DNA of 64,000 nucleotides from JAXHMB01 sp034521755 (GTDB lineage: Bacteria > Bacteroidota > Rhodothermia > Balneolales > Balneolaceae), in NCBI GenBank assembly GCA_034521755.1, contig JAXHMB010000004.1:682001-746000 (forward strand). The letters run 5' to 3'. Under the pieces are notes generated by a model, which saw only the letters and a program-made list of their open reading frames with translations, was not told the DNA's origin and did not search any database. The translations under genes and the position numbers were made by a program. This document shows, piece by piece, positions 9,283 through 17,206 of this stretch. Positions within the stretch are counted from its first letter, which is position 1. Every line of letters begins with the position of its first letter.

Positions 9283-9727
9283 TGGTAATACGTTAAATTT
9301 GGAAAGGAAAGTCCTTGTTCTTGAACAAATCGGTTAAAATTGTGGCGCGAGACTCGATCTTTGTCTGTGCGCTCAGTATTGGATTCCCGGATTTCAATAA
9401 CCACAAATAATATAGTGGTTTTCTATTTTTCGAGTTGTTTTTCCATAGCGTGTTTTCTAAATAGTTCACTTTCAAATAGTATTTGTGTAGTTTGTGTGGC
9501 GATATAAGTAATTACTCCCACTACTATAACAAAAACCAAGCTAACTGATGTAATGACAATACAAGCAAGTACTGCATTATCTATAAGGTCATTATAGTTT
9601 TTTCATAAGCGTATTGGCAATGTTTCTGTTAACCGGTTTATAATATAGCTTAAAAAATAAAGCGCACGAAATGACAACCTCATTGAAATTTAATAGTTTC
9701 TAGGCCGAACATTTAAGCAATAATTTT
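9283..9727. other. 445-bp spacer with no credible gene
   Basis: Divergent spacer between aroC (minus) and the Mla permease gene (plus). It is AT-rich. The only open frame (9293-9475, minus, about 60 codons) starts with a weak signal, has no recognisable domain and abuts the aroC promoter region, so I do not call it. A sequence resembling a -10 box (TATAAT at 9640-9645) lies about 85 bp upstream of the permease ATG, but no clear -35 is seen. Confidence 0.5.
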
Positions 9728-10465
9728 ATGGATGCACTTGAGAAGCTGGGCCGCTATGGATTGTTATTATATAATGCCATGCGCTCGGCCCTTGAATATA
9801 AGACCTACAAAAATAATCTGGTTAATGAGCTGGTAAAAATAGGCTATGAGTCAGTTCCTATTGTATTGCTTACGGGTGTTTTTACCGGGGCAGTAATGAC
9901 CCTGCAGACCGCTTATCAGCTACAGATTTCCTACGTGCCGAGAACCGTCATTGGGGCTATTGTAGCTCAGTCGTTAATTATTGAGCTGGCGGCGGTTATT
10001 ACCAGTTTGGTATTGGCAGGGAAGGTAGGTGCGCGTATTGCTACAGAATTAGGTACTATGCGTGTCTCTGAACAGATTGATGCACTTGAATCTATGGGCT
10101 TTAACTCGGTTTCATTTCTTGTTATACCAAGAGTGCTGGCAGGATTGATTATGTTTCCGGTACTCTATGTCACTGCGGCAGCATCAGGTATTGCAGGTGG
10201 GTTAACGGCCGGGGTTTTATCGGGAGCGTTGCCCGCCGCTGAGTTTATGCAGGGTGCCCGGGAATTTTTCTTCCCGTGGGATGTAACCTTTGGACTTCTT
10301 AAGGCACTTGTTTTTGGCTACGTGATTACATCCATTTCTTGCTTCAAAGGATATTATGCAACCGGTGGTGCTGAGGGAGTCGGAACCAGTACTACACAGG
10401 CAACCGTTTTAAGTTGTATTTACGTATTATTAGCTGATTTTGTACTAGCTGCTATTGTTTTATAA
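9728..10465 (+). CDS. mlaE: MlaE-type ABC transporter permease
   Basis: Inner-membrane permease of an MCE-type lipid transporter (Mla in Gram-negative bacteria moves phospholipid between inner and outer membranes). It has 245 residues, an amphipathic N-terminal helix and about five transmembrane segments. The MlaE hallmark is the conserved cytoplasmic stretch KVGARIATELGTMRVSEQID (about 98-117), which couples to the ATPase. It is first in a three-gene order permease-ATPase-MCE protein; the next ATG follows its stop by 4 bases. Confidence 0.92.
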   Translation: MDALEKLGRYGLLLYNAMRSALEYKTYKNNLVNELVKIGYESVPIVLLTGVFTGAVMTLQTAYQLQISYVPRTVIGAIVAQSLIIELAAVITSLVLAGKVGARIATELGTMRVSEQIDALESMGFNSVSFLVIPRVLAGLIMFPVLYVTAAASGIAGGLTAGVLSGALPAAEFMQGAREFFFPWDVTFGLLKALVFGYVITSISCFKGYYATGGAEGVGTSTTQATVLSCIYVLLADFVLAAIVL

Positions 10466-10469
10466 ACCT

Positions 10470-11204
10470 ATGATTGAAATAAAAAATCTTACAAAAAGTT
10501 TTGGCGAAATCCTTGTTTGGGAAGATGTTTCCTTCACTATAGAAGAGGGTGAAACAATTGCCATAATCGGACGTTCGGGTTGTGGCAAGTCTGTTTTGGT
10601 AAAGCATCTTAATGCTTTGATGTATCCTGATGAGGGCACGGTTGTCATTGACGGAGAAAATATTTTTGAGCTTGAATATGTGGCTCTAAGAAAAATGCGC
10701 CAGCGTTTTGGTGTATTATTTCAAGGATCAGCACTGTTTGACTCTATCAACACCTTCGAAAATATAGCTTTTCCCTTGCGTTATTTTACAGATTTTGGAG
10801 AACAAGAAATCACAAAAAAGGTGATGGAAGCTTTGGAAATGGTTAACTTGGCAGATACAGCAGAAAAGTCTACTGCCGAGTTATCGGGAGGTATGCGGCG
10901 CAGGGTAGCTCTTGCACGAGCAACAATTTTGACCCCTGATTTTTTAATTTATGATGAGCCTACGTCCGGACTTGATCCACAAACATCAGATGAAATTAAC
11001 CAATTGATTATTTCATTGGCCGAAAATATGAATACAACTTCCATTGTAGTTACGCATGATATTCACAGTGTATTGGAAATTGCTGAAAAAGTGGCTTTTC
11101 TGGAAGGCCAGGAGCTATGCTGGTACGGTACCATTGAAGAAATGAAAACCAGCGACAACCGGCAGTTGATGGATTTTGTGAAAGCAAGTGAATACCAAAT
11201 TTAA
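10470..11204 (+). CDS. mlaF: MlaF-type ABC transporter ATPase
   Basis: Cytoplasmic ATPase that powers the MCE transporter. Walker A GRSGCGKS is at about 34-41, the ABC signature LSGGMRRRVALARA at about 140-153, Walker B FLIYDEP near 160, and a switch His in VVTHD. The ATG at 10470 begins the canonical MIEIKNLTKSF; an in-frame TTG 15 bases upstream would only add residues overlapping mlaE. The 4-base gap to mlaE and about 20 bases to the MCE gene indicate one operon. Confidence 0.93.
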   Translation: MIEIKNLTKSFGEILVWEDVSFTIEEGETIAIIGRSGCGKSVLVKHLNALMYPDEGTVVIDGENIFELEYVALRKMRQRFGVLFQGSALFDSINTFENIAFPLRYFTDFGEQEITKKVMEALEMVNLADTAEKSTAELSGGMRRRVALARATILTPDFLIYDEPTSGLDPQTSDEINQLIISLAENMNTTSIVVTHDIHSVLEIAEKVAFLEGQELCWYGTIEEMKTSDNRQLMDFVKASEYQI

Positions 11205-11225
11205 TTGTTAATGAGTATTGAATAA

Positions 11226-12155
11226 ATGAATCTGAGTAACGAAGCAAAAGTAACCATTACTATACTGGCAGCTATTGTTGTAGCCTTCCTTGGTTTTCGG
11301 CTGATGAACGATGTTCCTATTTTTCGACAGTCTCAAAAGGCTTATACCTATTTTGATCGTGTGGATGGCCTTACGGCAGGCGGATACATTTTTATTAATG
11401 GGGTAAAAGTAGGTTCAGTAAAACAGATTGACCTGGTGAACAGCGACAGTGTAAGAGTAACCATGAACTTTAATCTGGATGTACACATCCCTAAAAACTC
11501 AGTGGCCTACCTGGAATCTGAAGGCCTGCTTGATGGCAAGTCCATAGTGATAAAGATGGGTGATTCCCCGGAGACTATTGAATATGAAGATACTATCAAA
11601 GGAGTGTATAGCGGGGGCATGGTGGAGAGCCTGAAAGAAGAAGGAGAGAAGCTAAGTGAGAATGTTTCTGAATCGTTTGATAAGCTGAACTCACTGTTGG
11701 AACGCCTCAATAATACGGTGTCCTCAGAAAATCAGGCCAAGATCAATGACATACTTGGAGAGCTTCAAACAACCACGGCCGAAGTTTCTCAAATGATGAA
11801 GAACAAGCGGGGTGACCTTGAGTCAAGTATTACACATGCCAAACGGTTTTTGGCTAATCTTGATACGGTGAGTACAAGCAACAAAACCCGGATAGACAGT
11901 GCTCTTGTAGGTTTGGAGAGGTCATTAAATGAAGTGGAAACATTGAGTAAAGAGCTCAGCAAAACGAGCACAAATCTCAATAATATTCTGCAAAAAATTG
12001 ATTCAGGAGAGGGCTCTTTGGGTAAAATGGTTAATGATCCTTCTCTATATAATAATCTTGACAGTCTTTCTGCCGAAATGAAGCTGCTGATTAAAAACAT
12101 CAACGAAAATCCACAGAAGTACCTGAAAAACCTGAAGCTAATAGAAATTTTTTAG
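11226..12155 (+). CDS. mlaD: MlaD-type MCE protein
   Basis: Substrate-binding MCE component anchored in the inner membrane. One N-terminal transmembrane helix (about 8-24) is followed by a single MCE domain (about 38-115) with the typical VDGLTAGGYIFINGVKVG pattern. The long helical tail (about 120-300) is rich in coiled-coil heptads and ends at a phenylalanine. The tail fits a hydrophobic tunnel or bridge that spans part of the periplasm, as in long MCE proteins. No MlaC or MlaA homologue is nearby, so downstream partners must be encoded elsewhere. Confidence 0.9.
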   Translation: MNLSNEAKVTITILAAIVVAFLGFRLMNDVPIFRQSQKAYTYFDRVDGLTAGGYIFINGVKVGSVKQIDLVNSDSVRVTMNFNLDVHIPKNSVAYLESEGLLDGKSIVIKMGDSPETIEYEDTIKGVYSGGMVESLKEEGEKLSENVSESFDKLNSLLERLNNTVSSENQAKINDILGELQTTTAEVSQMMKNKRGDLESSITHAKRFLANLDTVSTSNKTRIDSALVGLERSLNEVETLSKELSKTSTNLNNILQKIDSGEGSLGKMVNDPSLYNNLDSLSAEMKLLIKNINENPQKYLKNLKLIEIF

Positions 12156-12315
12156 TATGGGCTCAGAAGGGTTCTTTATACCAGGCTTTCCTTCAATTCG
12201 TTGATTGCTCTTAGTATTGGCTTCTTGTATATTTAGAAGCTTAAGAAATGTGTTATCAATTTCTGAATTTAATCTGTTTTTAATCACGTAAAGAAGCAAT
12301 AAGAGGTTTTATTTC

Positions 12316-14103
12316 ATGGGTGTAATGGAAAAAATGAGAAAGAGCACCGGCATTATTTTATGGGTGCTTATTTTCTCTTTTGGTGTACTTTGGATGCTAC
12401 AGGATACACGGGTTTTTGAAGCAATGGGTGCTGGCCCGGGATCATTGGGTGAAGTCAATGGCGAGGCTATATCAATCGATGCTTACAATAATCGGGTTAG
12501 CTACTATGTCGATCAATATTCACAGCGTACGGGCAATTCTATTACGCCTGAACAACGTGCTTTTTATGAAGACCAAGCTTGGGAGGACCTGGTAACCAGC
12601 ATATTGATACAGCAAAAAATGGACGAGCTGGGCATTAAGGTGACTGACCAGGAAGTGGTTAATATGATTACCGGCGAAAATCCGGATCCTTTTATTCGCC
12701 AGCAGTTTCAGCGTGAAGATGGTACCATTGACAGAGTTGCGCTACAAAATGCTATAGAATCTCCTGAAAACAGCCAGATCTGGATTAGCATTGAGCAGCA
12801 GCTGCGACAAAAACGACGTCAGCAGAAGATGTCGAATTATGTACAGTCTGCAATGCAGGTAAGCAGCTATGAAGTAGAGCAGCAGTTTATTCGCAATAAC
12901 ACATTTGCAGATATTTCATTTGTGCGTTACCCATACGCTGAGATTTCAGAAGAAGAGCTTAGCGTGACAGAAGATGATTTGAGAGAATATTATAATAACA
13001 ATAAAGAAAAATACCAGCGTAACGAATCGTATCGTTTTGAATATGTAAGCTTTGATACGAAGCCTACAAAGGAGGATACCACCCGAACGATCAATGAAAT
13101 GAAGAATTTGCGCAGTGATTTTGCATCTGCTGAAAGCGATTCGTTGTTTTTGACCCGCTACCAGTCTACCACACCGTATAGCGCTGAGTTTGTTGATAAA
13201 GATGAAGTGCGTGACATATTTAAACCGGTACTTGACCTTGAAAATGGTGAAGTGAGTGATGTGATTAAATCCGGGGGTAAGGTTTACACACTCAAGAAGC
13301 TCGATGAGACGGCAAGCGAGGTTAAGTTTGTAGTGATGAGTTTTGACATCACCGCCGATCCTATTGCTACTGTTGACAAGCGCGCCGAAGAAGCTGATGA
13401 TTTTTCCTTTTTTGCTGAACAGGATGGATTTGAAGAAGAAGCAGAGCGTCGAGATCTGCAAGTTAAAGAAGCTTTTGCAACCAAAGATAACCCTTTTGTT
13501 GCCGGCATTGGTCAAAGTATCCAGATATTGAACTTTCTGGAATCAGCTGATGAAGGTGACATTTCAGGCCCTCTTGAGCTTTCTAATCAATTTGTTGTGG
13601 TCAAACTTAACGAATTGACACCTGAAGGTCCTCGGCCTTTTGAAGAGGTTGAAAGTCAGATTCGTACGCTGGTGACTACTCAAAAACGAAAAGATAAAGC
13701 AGCACAAAAGGTAACAGATTGGTTGGCCTCTAATTCAGATTTAGAAGTACTTGCCCAAACAGCAGGTACAGAAGTGCAAACTGCTGACGACCTTGCGCTG
13801 AATGCTAGCGTTATAAGCGTTAATGGTGGTTCATTACGTGAACCCCGGGTTATTGGTGCTCTTTTTGAGATGGAAGCCGGGCAGCAATCCGGAGCAATTC
13901 AAGGTAACAATGCTGTTTATGTTGTAAGAGTTGATGAGCGCCAGGATGCCAACCTGGACAACTTAAATGCCCAAACAAGGCAGCAGATTCGGCAGCAGCT
14001 GCAACAACAGAAAAGCGGTTCTTTTACACAGGTTTGGCTGGACCAGCTGAAGGAACAAGCCGACATTGAAGATTATCGCGATTTATTGCTGCAGCGCCGA
14101 TAA
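12316..14103 (+). CDS. PpiD/SurA-like periplasmic peptidyl-prolyl isomerase
   Basis: Membrane-anchored foldase for exported proteins. It starts with the PpiD-like N-terminus MGVMEKMRKSTGIILWVL, a single membrane helix (about 11-28), then a SurA-N-like helical chaperone region (about 45-185). Parvulin-like segments follow: one ending around EVSDVIKSGGKVYTLKKLDE (about 315-333), one around GDISGPLELSNQFVVVKL (about 415-432), and a C-terminal third around QQSGAIQGNNAVYVVRV. The 595-residue length is close to PpiD (623). It follows the Mla operon by 160 bp; a role in outer-membrane protein assembly is inferred. Confidence 0.85.
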   Translation: MGVMEKMRKSTGIILWVLIFSFGVLWMLQDTRVFEAMGAGPGSLGEVNGEAISIDAYNNRVSYYVDQYSQRTGNSITPEQRAFYEDQAWEDLVTSILIQQKMDELGIKVTDQEVVNMITGENPDPFIRQQFQREDGTIDRVALQNAIESPENSQIWISIEQQLRQKRRQQKMSNYVQSAMQVSSYEVEQQFIRNNTFADISFVRYPYAEISEEELSVTEDDLREYYNNNKEKYQRNESYRFEYVSFDTKPTKEDTTRTINEMKNLRSDFASAESDSLFLTRYQSTTPYSAEFVDKDEVRDIFKPVLDLENGEVSDVIKSGGKVYTLKKLDETASEVKFVVMSFDITADPIATVDKRAEEADDFSFFAEQDGFEEEAERRDLQVKEAFATKDNPFVAGIGQSIQILNFLESADEGDISGPLELSNQFVVVKLNELTPEGPRPFEEVESQIRTLVTTQKRKDKAAQKVTDWLASNSDLEVLAQTAGTEVQTADDLALNASVISVNGGSLREPRVIGALFEMEAGQQSGAIQGNNAVYVVRVDERQDANLDNLNAQTRQQIRQQLQQQKSGSFTQVWLDQLKEQADIEDYRDLLLQRR

Positions 14104-14127
14104 AAGCTAAAGTTTGTTTTATTATTA

Positions 14128-14162
14128 GGGTAAGGGGAATTTCTTCTTACCCTTTTTTATTT
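14128..14162 (+). terminator. Intrinsic terminator after the PpiD-like gene
   Basis: Stem GGGTAAG / CTTACCC with an 11-base loop, followed by a T-rich run. It is positioned 25 bp after the PpiD-like stop and before ribD. Confidence 0.8.
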
Positions 14163-14194
14163 TGATGAGTATTTAATTTCATATCCAACGTATT

Positions 14195-15325
14195 TTGGCA
14201 GAGAATAATTTTTCAGATATCGATTTTAAGTGGATGTCGCTGGCTCTTGAAATAGCTGAGTGGGGGGCTGGGTATGTTTCGCCAAATCCAATGGTTGGTT
14301 GTGTGATTGTGTCAAAAGAAGGCGAAAAAATAGCACAAGGTTATCACGAGCGATATGGTCAGGCACATGCAGAAGTGAATGCCGTGGATACTGTTAAAGA
14401 CAACGCCAAGCTCCAGGGGGCTACGGTTTATGTTACACTGGAACCCTGTTCTCACGAAGGTAAAACACCTCCATGCAGTGCCATGCTCAAGCAGCTCCCT
14501 GTTAATCGTGTAGTAGTGGCAATGAAAGACCCGAACCCCGAAGTGAATGGCACAGGCATAAAAGAGCTAAGGGAAAGTGGAATCACGGTTGATGTCGGCC
14601 TGATGGAGGAACAGGCTAAAAAGCTTAACGAGTTTTTCTTGCATCATCAGAAGTACAACAGGCCGTTTGTTACCCTTAAAATTGCACAAACACTGGATGG
14701 TTATATTGCTGCACCTGATGGAAATTCTGAATGGATTAGCGGCAAAGAGTCGCGCTCAAAGGTTCATGAGTGGCGCAGCAAATATGATGCTGTAATGGTT
14801 GGAAGAAATACGGCACTAATTGACAATCCACGGCTTACAGTTCGTCATGTAGAAGGACGACAGCCCCGAAGAATAGTTTTGGACGGCCCTCTTGAACTGC
14901 CTAAAGATTTAAATTTGTTTTCAGATCAATATGAGGAAAAAACGATTGTGGTAACACATAATAAAGAGAAGCTGGAGTCAGAAGGAGATCCCATGCTGGC
15001 TATGCTGCAATCGGACTACTTTCGGGGTTCTACCATTTGGGTACCCCAAAAAGAAGGCCACGTTGACTTAAGTGAGACGATGAAGAAACTGGCAGAAGAA
15101 AATATTACTTCTATTCTTGTTGAATCCGGTCAGAATTTGGGTTCGGCGTTGCTCAAAGAAAATCTGGTTGATAAAATTGAATGTTTTGTAGCACCCAAAA
15201 TTTTGGGTGGAGGCACCAAGTCTTTTATGGGTGTGGGAGTACAGCGCATGGATGAAATTATGGAGCTTAAGGATGTAGAATGGAGACAATCCGGGAAGGA
15301 TATACTAGTTAGCGGTTATCTGTAG
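14195..15325 (+). CDS. ribD: Bifunctional riboflavin deaminase/reductase RibD
   Basis: Second and third steps of riboflavin synthesis: deamination of the pyrimidine from GTP and NADPH-dependent reduction of the ribosyl group. The N-terminal zinc deaminase domain has HAEVN (His about 58, Glu about 60) and Cys about 85 and 94 in PCSHEGKTPPC. The C-terminal reductase domain (about 155-376) includes KIAQTLDGYIA and GGGTKSFMG. The start is a TTG at 14195; a stop lies just upstream, and the first ATG (codon 14) would cut into the deaminase helix. No FMN riboswitch is apparent in the short upstream gap, which is filled by a terminator. Confidence 0.93.
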   Translation: MAENNFSDIDFKWMSLALEIAEWGAGYVSPNPMVGCVIVSKEGEKIAQGYHERYGQAHAEVNAVDTVKDNAKLQGATVYVTLEPCSHEGKTPPCSAMLKQLPVNRVVVAMKDPNPEVNGTGIKELRESGITVDVGLMEEQAKKLNEFFLHHQKYNRPFVTLKIAQTLDGYIAAPDGNSEWISGKESRSKVHEWRSKYDAVMVGRNTALIDNPRLTVRHVEGRQPRRIVLDGPLELPKDLNLFSDQYEEKTIVVTHNKEKLESEGDPMLAMLQSDYFRGSTIWVPQKEGHVDLSETMKKLAEENITSILVESGQNLGSALLKENLVDKIECFVAPKILGGGTKSFMGVGVQRMDEIMELKDVEWRQSGKDILVSGYL

Positions 15326-15410
15326 AAATCCATTACTTTGACAAGACTCTTGAAATTATGCTGAATTCCATATATCGTAATATTTGCACAGCAACAAAGC
15401 ATAGTAGTCT

Positions 15411-16548
15411 ATGGATTTAAATCCGGTTATCATTGCTATTCCTATTTTCTTTGGTTTGATGAGCCTTGAACTTGTGTACGAAGCCATCACAAAGAAGTAT
15501 ACCTATCGCCTCAACGATGCGATTACCAATATTAATTTGGGAGCGTTAAATCAGCTCACCGGAATTTTTTCCAAAGTTATAACGGTAGGCATCTATACTT
15601 TTTTATTTCAGTACATGCGCCATAATTGAGTTGCCGGCTAATTGGATAACTTTTGCGGCACTCTTTGTGCTGTATGATCTTTGTTTTTACTGGGATCACC
15701 GAATGTCGCACCAGGTTTCATTGTTCTGGGGCGGGCATGTGGTGCATCACCAAAGCGAGGATTTTAATCTGAGTGTGGCCTTGCGTCAAAGTTCTACTGA
15801 TTTTATCTGGAGTTTTCCTTTTTATTTGCCACTGGCTGTTCTGGGATTCCAGCCGGTACAATTTGTGTTGGTTGCAGGCTTGAATTTGCTATACCAGTTT
15901 TGGATTCATACCGAGCATATTGATAAGCTGGGATGGTTTGAAAAGATCATGAATACTCCTTCTCATCACCGCGTACACCACGGCAGAGACCCCAAATATA
16001 TTGATCAAAACTATGCGGGTGTATTTATTATTTGGGATAAAATGTTTGGCACGTTTACTGAAGAAGAGGAACGGCCCACCTACGGTATTACAAAGCCGGT
16101 CAACAGCTGGAATCCCCTGTATGTAAACTTTGCTCACTATATTGACCTTTACAAACAAGTAAGGGAATCAGAATCTTGGAAAGACACCGGAAATATGTTG
16201 CTCAGGCATCCCGGATGGATGCCTGAATATCTGGGAGGGCCACAAAAGCCGGGAGCAGTATCTGAAGATTTTCAGAAATACAATGAGAATATTGCTTTCA
16301 CAGGAGGGAAATTGTATATCTTTTTTCAGTTTGTGGTAACGATGCTTATTGTAGCATACTTTTTATTTAATTACGGTTCCTTTAATTTAGCCACCAAAGG
16401 ACTGTTTGCAGGATGGATCATCTATTCTACCGTAATGTTTGGGCTTCTTTTTGAATCAAACAGCAAAACATTAATTGCTATTGAGTCTATGCGGTTGCTT
16501 TGTATTCCTGCCGGTATTTGGTGGTTGGCTTCGCAATCATTGATATAG
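15411..16548 (+). pseudogene. Sterol desaturase family protein, frameshifted
   Basis: Fatty-acid-hydroxylase/sterol-desaturase superfamily: integral-membrane di-iron oxygenase-type protein. The frame starting at ATG 15411 gives a hydrophobic N-terminus, then meets TGA at 15627-15629. The +1 frame continues immediately as ELPANW and runs to 16548 with the expected His clusters HRMSH, HVVHH and HHRVHHGRD. Removing one base near 15622-15628 restores a protein of about 378 residues. Either the gene is broken, the base is a sequence error, or (less likely) the ribosome skips one base at AAT-TGA-G. It lies between ribD and ribE on the same strand. Confidence 0.85.
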
Positions 16549-16612
16549 AATGTCTCCCTTAATAGCTGTAGTTTAAGCTTCAATTAGTTCTATACAATAA
16601 ATACAGAAATCG

Positions 16613-17203
16613 TTGTTTACAGGAATCATTAAATTTCTTGGTACAGTCCGGAATATAGCACCTCTTGATGGGGGCAAGGAAATTACCATAGCTTGCGATA
16701 TTGCTGAAGAAGTTAGTGTTGATCAAAGTATTAGTATTAATGGGGTATGTCATACGGTGACAGCTCATAATACGGAGACATTCACCGTACAGAGTGTAGA
16801 AGAGACACTCCGAAAAACTGCTATTGGTGATCTACGGGAAGAAAGCCTTGTTAACCTTGAGCGGTCATTGCGTGCGGACCAATTGCTGGATGGCCATATT
16901 GTACAAGGGCATGTTGATACAACGGGATCTATCAAGTCGATTGAAAAGGAAGGGACGGACTGGCTTTTTACTATTGAATATCCTGCTGATTATGCCAACC
17001 TGATTGTTCCAAGAGGAAGTGTTTCGATTGACGGCATCAGCCTGACGGTAGCCTCAGAAGAAGCACATCAATTTACTGTTGCAATTATTCCTTACACCTA
17101 CGAGCATACCAATTTACATCAGAAAGAAGAAGGAGATGCGGTAAACCTTGAGTTTGATGTATTGGGGAAATATGTAGTGCGCTACCTGGAGAACAGAAGC
17201 TAG
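16613..17203 (+). CDS. ribE: Riboflavin synthase, alpha subunit type
   Basis: Final step of riboflavin biosynthesis: dismutation of two 6,7-dimethyl-8-ribityllumazine molecules. The 196 residues contain the two tandem lumazine-binding barrels (about 1-92 and 93-196), each with its own motif: ISINGVCHTV in the first and VSIDGISLTVA in the second. The start is a TTG at 16613 that yields the near-invariant N-terminus MFTGII; no ATG is available there. It is close to ribD and the frameshifted desaturase-type gene on the same strand. It ends 3 bp before the convergent lptD stop. Confidence 0.95.
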   Translation: MFTGIIKFLGTVRNIAPLDGGKEITIACDIAEEVSVDQSISINGVCHTVTAHNTETFTVQSVEETLRKTAIGDLREESLVNLERSLRADQLLDGHIVQGHVDTTGSIKSIEKEGTDWLFTIEYPADYANLIVPRGSVSIDGISLTVASEEAHQFTVAIIPYTYEHTNLHQKEEGDAVNLEFDVLGKYVVRYLENRS

Positions 17204-17206
17204 ATT

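Noticed and set aside
9293..9475. 60-codon minus-strand open frame upstream of aroC
   Set aside because: No domain, no good ribosome site, composition unlike neighbours; lies in the aroC promoter spacer.
14104..14194. FMN riboswitch before ribD
   Set aside because: The gap is under 100 bp and holds the upstream terminator; no RFN-element core is seen.
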